A DNA stretch of 64,000 bases from Paramarasmius palmivorus (lineage: Eukaryota > Basidiomycota > Agaricomycetes > Agaricales > Marasmiaceae). Location of the stretch: NCBI GenBank assembly GCA_037176845.1, contig JAYKXP010000007.1, positions 992,001 through 1,056,000 on the forward strand. Direction: 5' to 3'. Made by a program: the position numbers and the translations under genes. Shown here piece after piece: positions 58,502-64,000 of the stretch (positions are counted from its first letter, which is position 1; the number at the start of each line of letters is the position of its first letter). Under the pieces are notes generated by a model. The model was not told the DNA's origin, made no database searches, and was given only the letters and a program-made list of their open reading frames with translations.

Positions 58502-59093
58502 TTACTCGGTTTTTTGCCTCCCAATGTCATTAGAGACAGGGTCAGGCCCGTATAAAACGCGATTTGCCAAGCCTATCGGGATGTCGTACAGCGCGGGCGT
58601 AGCATTCGCTTGAGCATGAGTCACAAATCCAGAAATTTTGCCGTGCTCTGTGGGTATTGCATCGGGAAAATGTGCTCTGCTATCTGCAAACGAACTCAAT
58701 AAAGGCGTACTTTGTATAAAGGCTTGCCCGGCGTACCCGCAATGGCCGAAATATCATCGAAAGCCGGCGTCCCATATATCGTCAAAGACATGTAAATCCA
58801 ATACGTGAGCAGGACGAGGAAGACGGAATATGCTGGGAGGAGAAGGGCCCATTCCCTGATATACGTTAGAAACCCCGGCCGACTTGCTGGAATAGTAAGA
58901 CAACTTACCGATTGGGATACCAATCTACACCCAGCGCAACGATGTATTCGTCTGGCAATAGAGCCCAGAGCACATAAACCACGAAGAGGAAGGAGGTTGA
59001 GGTCCATGCAACAAAACCGTAAAATTCTGGTGCTCTACTGCGATTGGCTCTGGGGGAAGCGTGGTAAGGGGTTATCGTTGCCTGCGCACCCAT
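58502..59093 (-). CDS. PIG-P / Gpi19-like subunit of GPI-GlcNAc transferase (161 aa)
   Basis: Three exons, 59093-58909, 58855-58737 and 58683-58502; 162 codons with stop. The two introns are 53 bp each. The PIG-P pattern is clear: RAPEFYGFVAWTSTSFLFVV, then LWALLPDEYIVALGVDWYPN, the second membrane helix LLLPAYSVFLVLLTYWIYMS, and the C-terminal signature ALYDIPIGLANRVLYG. Two transmembrane helices, ER membrane. PIG-P/Gpi19 is a small subunit of the complex that makes GlcNAc-PI, the first step of GPI-anchor synthesis. Start chosen as the first ATG in frame (MGAQATITPY); an upstream GTG is not used. Confidence 0.88.
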
Positions 59094-59235
59094 CACTCAT
59101 GTGTGGTGGTGGTGGTTGTTACAACAGCCGTCTCAAGCGCTTATTGATACAGGCTGAGTCTACAGCGGCTCTGATCGAGTGTAATCTGTCTTTAACCTTT
59201 TTTTGCAGCCAGTTGTAGGTAAAGTACACTGTTTA

Positions 59236-60669
59236 CTATTTACTACCCTGCGATTCTGAATGCTCATACTCGGGCGGAGGACGCATGTTCTGTACCATAT
59301 CCTCATGCTGTGCCTTCAGAACCTGCACCTCCCTTCGCAGCTCAGTGATTTCTCGCTCCCTCCGACGCCGTTCTCGTCTCCGTTCCCGACGCGACTGTCC
59401 GTCACGTTCACCACGAGGCCGTCGCGTCCGGGGCCTCGCTGTCTGCTCTGGCGGAGGAGAGCTCAGAGTTACACCGTGATCTGACGGGATCGTCAGTTCC
59501 GTGTGAATAGATCGCAGTTGACTTGAACTAGGTTGGCTATGTATCGCTGATGATCCTGGACCTGAAGGCCTCGACGACGACGAATCAGTGTTACTCGCGA
59601 CAGCAGTACTCCGCAGTTGGCTGTTTGAGGGTATCCGGCGGTTAGGGCTCAACTGAGTCGAACTGCCGCGTGGAGTGGCTGACTGGTTGTAATAGGGCAG
59701 TTCGTTGAAATCGTTGTAACGTGGCATGGTGGGCCGAGGCGGATTGAGGATGAATGGATCTATCGTGAAGGACGTGGGCCGGCGGTTTTGATTCCGGCGA
59801 TTTTGATTGTTTACGGGTCGTCGTTCGCGTTGGCGGCGTCTCCAGCGTAGGTGATACAAGACTGCGAAGAGAATAACAATAATGAAGAAGAGACCTCCAA
59901 AGACTCCCCCGAGAACGACGGGAAGATTAGACTTGCGTTCGTTGGATTCGGAGGACGATCTAGGAGTTAACGCTATTCGAGTGGTCGTTGGCTTGGAATC
60001 GTGACTTGGGCCTTCATAGCTATAGAGGGGCATGCTCAGCACCGAACTACACTCTTCGAGTCGACGGATGACGTCTACCTGTACGTGGCATAATCGAAAA
60101 ATAGGGCGGAATATGTTTCTTCGGTTGGTATCCACATTGTGAAGGAATGGCTTGTGTTTGCCAGCTCTTCTATTGAGAACACAGAAACGTTGTATTGAAA
60201 TACGTCGTCTGTACCGAGAAGGTGGCCCGATGAGATGTTCCTGCCGTCCAGAGTGAATTCCAAGGGTTGTTGAAAGCGGTTATTAGTGGTGAGGATTATA
60301 CAATAAACATTTAATGTCGTGCCTAAGATTTCAGGTCAGTCAAATATGCTGTGTACCCCACGACTATGACGACGCACCAGTAAAAGAAAAATCGACTCGA
60401 CGTGGAAGATCGACTTTACGACGAGTAGGTTCATGCCAGGTATTTCGATATGCAACAGCTGCATTTGGACCCAACCCACACTCCCTACATTCAGCCCCTT
60501 GCATCCAACCATTTAATGGCGAATATCTTGGTTTGACCCCCGTTAATGAGTCTCCGAACTCATCATCAATGAGAACGGTTGTGAGGACGGCCGCCACGCG
60601 AGAAATTAAGCAAAATAGTACCAGTACCGACGGGAGATGAGGAGGATACCAGCTCCAGAGACAGAACAT
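59236..60669 (-). CDS. Single-pass membrane protein with extracellular beta-domain and Arg-rich cytoplasmic tail (439 aa)
   Basis: Three exons, 60669-60378, 60322-60079 and 60019-59236; 440 codons with stop. A signal peptide (HLPSVLVLFCLISRVAAV) is followed by an extracellular part containing VDFSFTGTTLNVYCIIL, LEFTLDGRNIS, QYNVSVFSIEELANTSHSF and ALFFDYATY. This is the repeated pattern of a basidiomycete cell-surface domain that resembles a carbohydrate-binding beta-sandwich. One membrane helix (VVLGGVFGGLFFIIVILFAV) is followed by RWRRRQRERRP. The cytoplasmic tail is Ser/Pro-rich, with an Arg-rich coiled-coil segment near the C-terminus (SRRERRRERRRREREITELR). Probable wall or surface sensor; ligand unknown. 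Confidence 0.8.
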
Positions 60670-61322
60670 CACGGAGTGGTCTAAAGATGACCCTGGGATC
60701 CATCGAACAGATGTATCGCCCATATTTATACAAGCGGGAGAAGCACGGGAGCGTAATCCTCAGCAACGACGGCATGGGCTGTTCTGTTTCTGTCAACACA
60801 GTTTTCATCAGATAGAACCTCCAACTAATGATATTTACCCACTTCGCAGGTCTTTTTGCTATGCAAAACCGGTATTATGTCTAGTAGCCCGGACTGCGCG
60901 TGATACTGAGTGAAGCGACGATGCTGTTGAAAAGAGAATTTGGAGAAAATGTCTCCAACGAGCGGATTCTTCTCTATAGAAGACTGGTTCCAAACTCGGA
61001 GTCCCGAATATTGCCATAACGTCAAGCAGATTGATGACATTGATTCCCTATGTGCATCATTGCAGTGCAGATTCCATTGATGGCGGTCCTTGAAGATCAT
61101 GCTCCAGTCCATCCATAAGTAGCCTAGAGATGACCTGTCAGAGTGCAATTCCCGATGAGAAAGGCATACCAACAGGACCGTGAAATGGTGGTTGCAAGAC
61201 AAGATATGCTTGCTGTGACCGTGACAGGCTTTTGTTTGTACACGGCAAGAATTCCAAACAACGCGGTCTCACGCCTCTGGGCCCGGGTGCAAGCGTGACA
61301 CTGCTCCTTCATCTGGCCCACC
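60670..61322. promoter_or_regulatory. Divergent promoter between the membrane protein and MSH6
   Basis: No supported gene. A minus-strand frame at 60825-61202 is not conserved-looking and overlaps the likely shared upstream region. Confidence 0.35.
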
Positions 61323-64000
61323 ATGGCGTCCAAGTCAAAGTCTTCAGAAAATCTGAAGCAAAAGAGTCTCATGTCTTTTTTTGGGAAACCAGCGAACGGT
61401 AACAGCTCAGCATCTACGCCGACTACAGCACGCAAGTCAACCTCAGGAAAGTCAGCCGAAAGTAGCAAAGACGCGTCAAAAACCCCAAAGTCTACACGTC
61501 CAGCAGAACCTCCCAGTACACCAGAACCGCGTGGACGGAATAATCGTGCTTTAACCTCTTCAGTACCACCCAGCTCATCCTCACCTGGAAGTAGTGTCAA
61601 GGTACTTTGGACTCTTACATCCATATACCTCTTCTATTCATCGCTGTAATCATAGGACACGCCTCCCACAAGCGACGTTATTGACGTCGATATGTCCTCC
61701 CCAGAGGGAGAGAGAAGTTCTATTCGCGTAAGAACGGTACGTGGTCGCGTCACTGAAGAAGTGCCAACACTCATAGATCATAGGGCCAAGGGAAGCGTAA
61801 AATCATTTTGGAGGATTCGGACGAAGATATTCAAGCGTCTGCGCGCTCCTCTGGAACGAGAGGGTCGTCGGCGCGTTTGGACTCCTCACCTGCGGCTCGT
61901 GTAGGTGAGTAAAGCAACCTGTTATCATTGGCTTTCGGAATCTTATAGTATGACGCCAGGACGTGCCACTAAGAAGGCCAGAATGTCCTTCGTACTTTCG
62001 GACGAAGAAGAGGAGGAGGACGAGACTTCGCAATCCTTCAGTCAGAGCTTGTCAAGATTCAAAAAGTCTCCGATAAAAAGGGGTGCGTCACACATCAAAT
62101 CATACAAAAATTGTTATTGACCAAGATACATCTCATCAGGGCGAAAGTCCTCAAAAGCCTCCGACGACGACGATTTCATCGTTCCATCAGAGTCAGAAGA
62201 CGACAACAAGTCTACCAGATCATCCTCTTCCCGAGCTTCCTCTTCCTCTCGACGCTCGGCGTTATCCGAAGATGACGAGGATGAGGACGACGAACCGATT
62301 CCGAAAAAGAGCAAAGCGAGAAGACCCGCAAAAGTAACACCATCTGCATCTGAGGATGCATCGTCCTTTTCCTTCTTAACACAAGCCGAACGGCGTGAAC
62401 AAGACAAGAAAAATGAAAAGAAGTCTGCAGAGAACCCTTACGCCTTCCTGCTTGACGTTAAGGACGTGAGTGGTATCATGTTCCTAGCCAAACTTTAACC
62501 ATATTTCTCACCGGAGCTACAGAAAGATGGCCGACGTCCAGGTGATCCCAAGTACGATCCACGTACTTTATTTGTTCCACCAAAGGCCTGGAAAGAGTTT
62601 ACACCTTTTGAGAAACAGGTGCGTGCCTCATATTTGTTATTCCGCAAGTCTCATAAAGCTTTTTTAGTTCTGGGAAATCAAGCAAAACCACTATGACACC
62701 GTATGTCCCCTTTGATGCATTTCGTACAGATGGTTGTCTGACGTGACTTGTCCCGCAGATTCTGTTCTTCCAGAAAGGGTGAGGTGGCTCTCTTATGTAA
62801 CGTTCTGGGTACTGAATATTACTTTTCTTGCAGGAAGTTCTTTGAGGTACGCACCTCCGCTCGTTCCAGACAAACCCCAGACTGAAAATATTCCAGCTTT
62901 ACGAAGACGATGCTCGAGTTGGACACCGGGAATTTGACCTCAAGCTCACGGAACGAGTCAAAATGTGCATGGTCGGGGTGCCAGAAATGTCCTTCAATTT
63001 TTGGGCTGCGTGTGTACTCTCTTTGTCTATAGATGAATTATTGCTGACACGAAATATGCAGCAAATTTCTCGGTAAAGGTGACTGACGACGGATCATCCC
63101 ATCCGCCCAAAATCACTGAGTCTGTTCTCTAGGCTATAAAGTAGGACGGGTTGATCAAGCAGAAACGGCCCTAGGGGCTGAAATGCGCATGGCAACGGAC
63201 AAGAAGAACGGAAAACCTCGAGGTGGAGAGAAGGAGAAGATCGTGAGACGGTGAGACCTGTCGCTAAACAACTCAGACATATCGTTGCTAAACATTGTCT
63301 GCAGTGAGCTTAACAAAGTCTATACGAACGGCACTCTTGTCGACGGCGAAATGATAACCGATGATGAAGCTGGTCACTGCATATCCATCCGCGAAATTGA
63401 GTCAGAGGACGATGCATGCAACACCTTTGGCGTTTGTGTCCTGGACTGCTCGACCTCCCAATTCAACCTCAGTGTGTTCCGAGATGACATTTGTCGGACC
63501 AAGTTGGAAACATTGATGAGACAATTGAGGCCAAAGGAGATCCTCTTCACCAAGGTCAGTGACATAGGTTGACCAAGACGTATTGCTAATCATGCCGCTC
63601 AGGGAAATCTATCAGTGTCGACGACCCGCCTATTGAAATCGATTCTTCCTGCGGCCTGTATATGGACTGGGTTACGAGAAGTCGAGGGCTTGGACTATGA
63701 CTCCACGCTGGAGGAATTAAAGAAACGGTACCCGGCAGAAGACGAGGCCATGGAAGAAGGGGAGCTACTTCCGAGTAGTGTGCCAGGACCTATCAGAGAG
63801 ATGGCGGACTCGCAATGTGCCATGGAGGCTTTAGGCGCTATGATCTGGTAGGTCTGCCATCGCGCGTACTTCGTCCCCGGCTTGACTCTTTTTATAAGGT
63901 ACCTTCAACAACTCAACATCGACAAGGATATTTTGACGATGAGGAACTTCAACATATACGATCCTATGAAGAAGGGAGAGGGACTGATATTAGACGGTCA
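61323..64000 (+). CDS. MSH6: DNA mismatch-repair protein MSH6, 3' end beyond window
   Basis: Multi-exon gene starting ATG 61323. Residues 13-20, QKSLMSFF, form a PCNA-interacting PIP box. A long acidic, Ser-rich disordered region follows (ARMSFVLSDEEEEEDETSQS; SEDDEDEDDEPIPKKSKARR). The mutS mismatch-recognition domain begins at DPRTLFVPPKAWKEFTPFEK and contains FFQKGKFFELYEDDARVGH, the Phe-x-Glu mismatch-binding motif. REFDLKLTERVKMCMVGVPE, KVGRVDQAETALGAEM and the connector domain (GVCVLDCSTSQFNLSVFRDD; LRPKEILFTK) come next. The window ends in the lever region (ILTMRNFNIYDP). The ATPase domain lies outside. MSH6 pairs with MSH2 as MutS-alpha to bind base mismatches and small loops in the nucleus. 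Intron phases checked at several junctions (e.g. VRR|ELNK) are consistent. Confidence 0.95.

Noticed and set aside
61124..61624. 166-codon minus-strand frame opposite the start of MSH6
   Set aside because: Fully antisense to MSH6 exon 1, which has a PIP box and known disordered N-terminus.

Overview
The window looks like a nuclear contig from an agaricomycete (mushroom-forming basidiomycete). The genes have many short GT-AG introns of roughly 47-70 bp. Characteristic families are present: a KDZ transposase with a CxC2 cysteine cluster, NACHT-type STAND NTPases with a CHPGTR-type linker, a Crinkler-like NTPase/nuclease, and a one-pass membrane protein with a basidiomycete-type extracellular beta domain. 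About 60% of the window is repeat-driven accessory DNA. Only the last ~10 kb (54.2-64 kb) reads as an ordinary, densely packed housekeeping region: MFS transporter, DAO-family flavoenzyme, PIG-P, a membrane protein and MSH6.

Layout. 1-2.06 kb (-): Crinkler-like P-loop NTPase plus PD-(D/E)XK-like nuclease, cut by the window start. 2.9-8.7 kb: tandem direct duplication (unit ~2.8 kb) of a divergent pair, an F-box-like gene (-) and a small unknown gene (+). 9.2-17 kb: block 1, with an intact 745-aa unknown protein (+), an intact 753-aa NACHT protein (-), a ~200-bp tandem repeat upstream of it and a decayed tail. 18.4-21 kb: decayed copy of a small gene/F-box/MFS trio. 21-25.3 kb: gene-poor DNA with TTGCAA-rich arrays and a small inverted-repeat element. 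25.8-49.8 kb: block 2, a second copy of block 1, whose first gene is split by a 16.5-kb transposon (26.2-42.8 kb). The second NACHT gene (758 aa) is intact. 50.9-56.1 kb: an MFS relic, then the best-preserved small gene/F-box/MFS trio. 56.7-64 kb: FAD oxidoreductase, PIG-P, membrane protein, and MSH6 cut by the window end.

The most striking object is the 16.5-kb element at 26223-42762. It has near-identical terminal inverted repeats (TACATCAGGAAAAACCC...), a full-length multi-exon KDZ transposase, about four other multi-exon genes of unknown function, and subterminal TTTGAAC/GTTCAAA motifs. Two of its accessory genes end in the same basic tail although I see no similarity elsewhere between them. 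The transposon landed inside the second copy of the 745-aa gene, so both halves of that gene can still be read at its two edges.

How the genes relate. The duplicated NACHT proteins, the Crinkler-like protein and the F-box family are the kinds of fast-evolving families linked in fungi to allorecognition, immunity or protein turnover. Here they sit in a region repeatedly rearranged by segmental duplication and by at least four classes of mobile DNA. The NACHT reading frame has been kept in both blocks while the neighbouring gene decayed in one, which suggests selective retention. All functional assignments come from reading translated motifs by eye; no database search was run.
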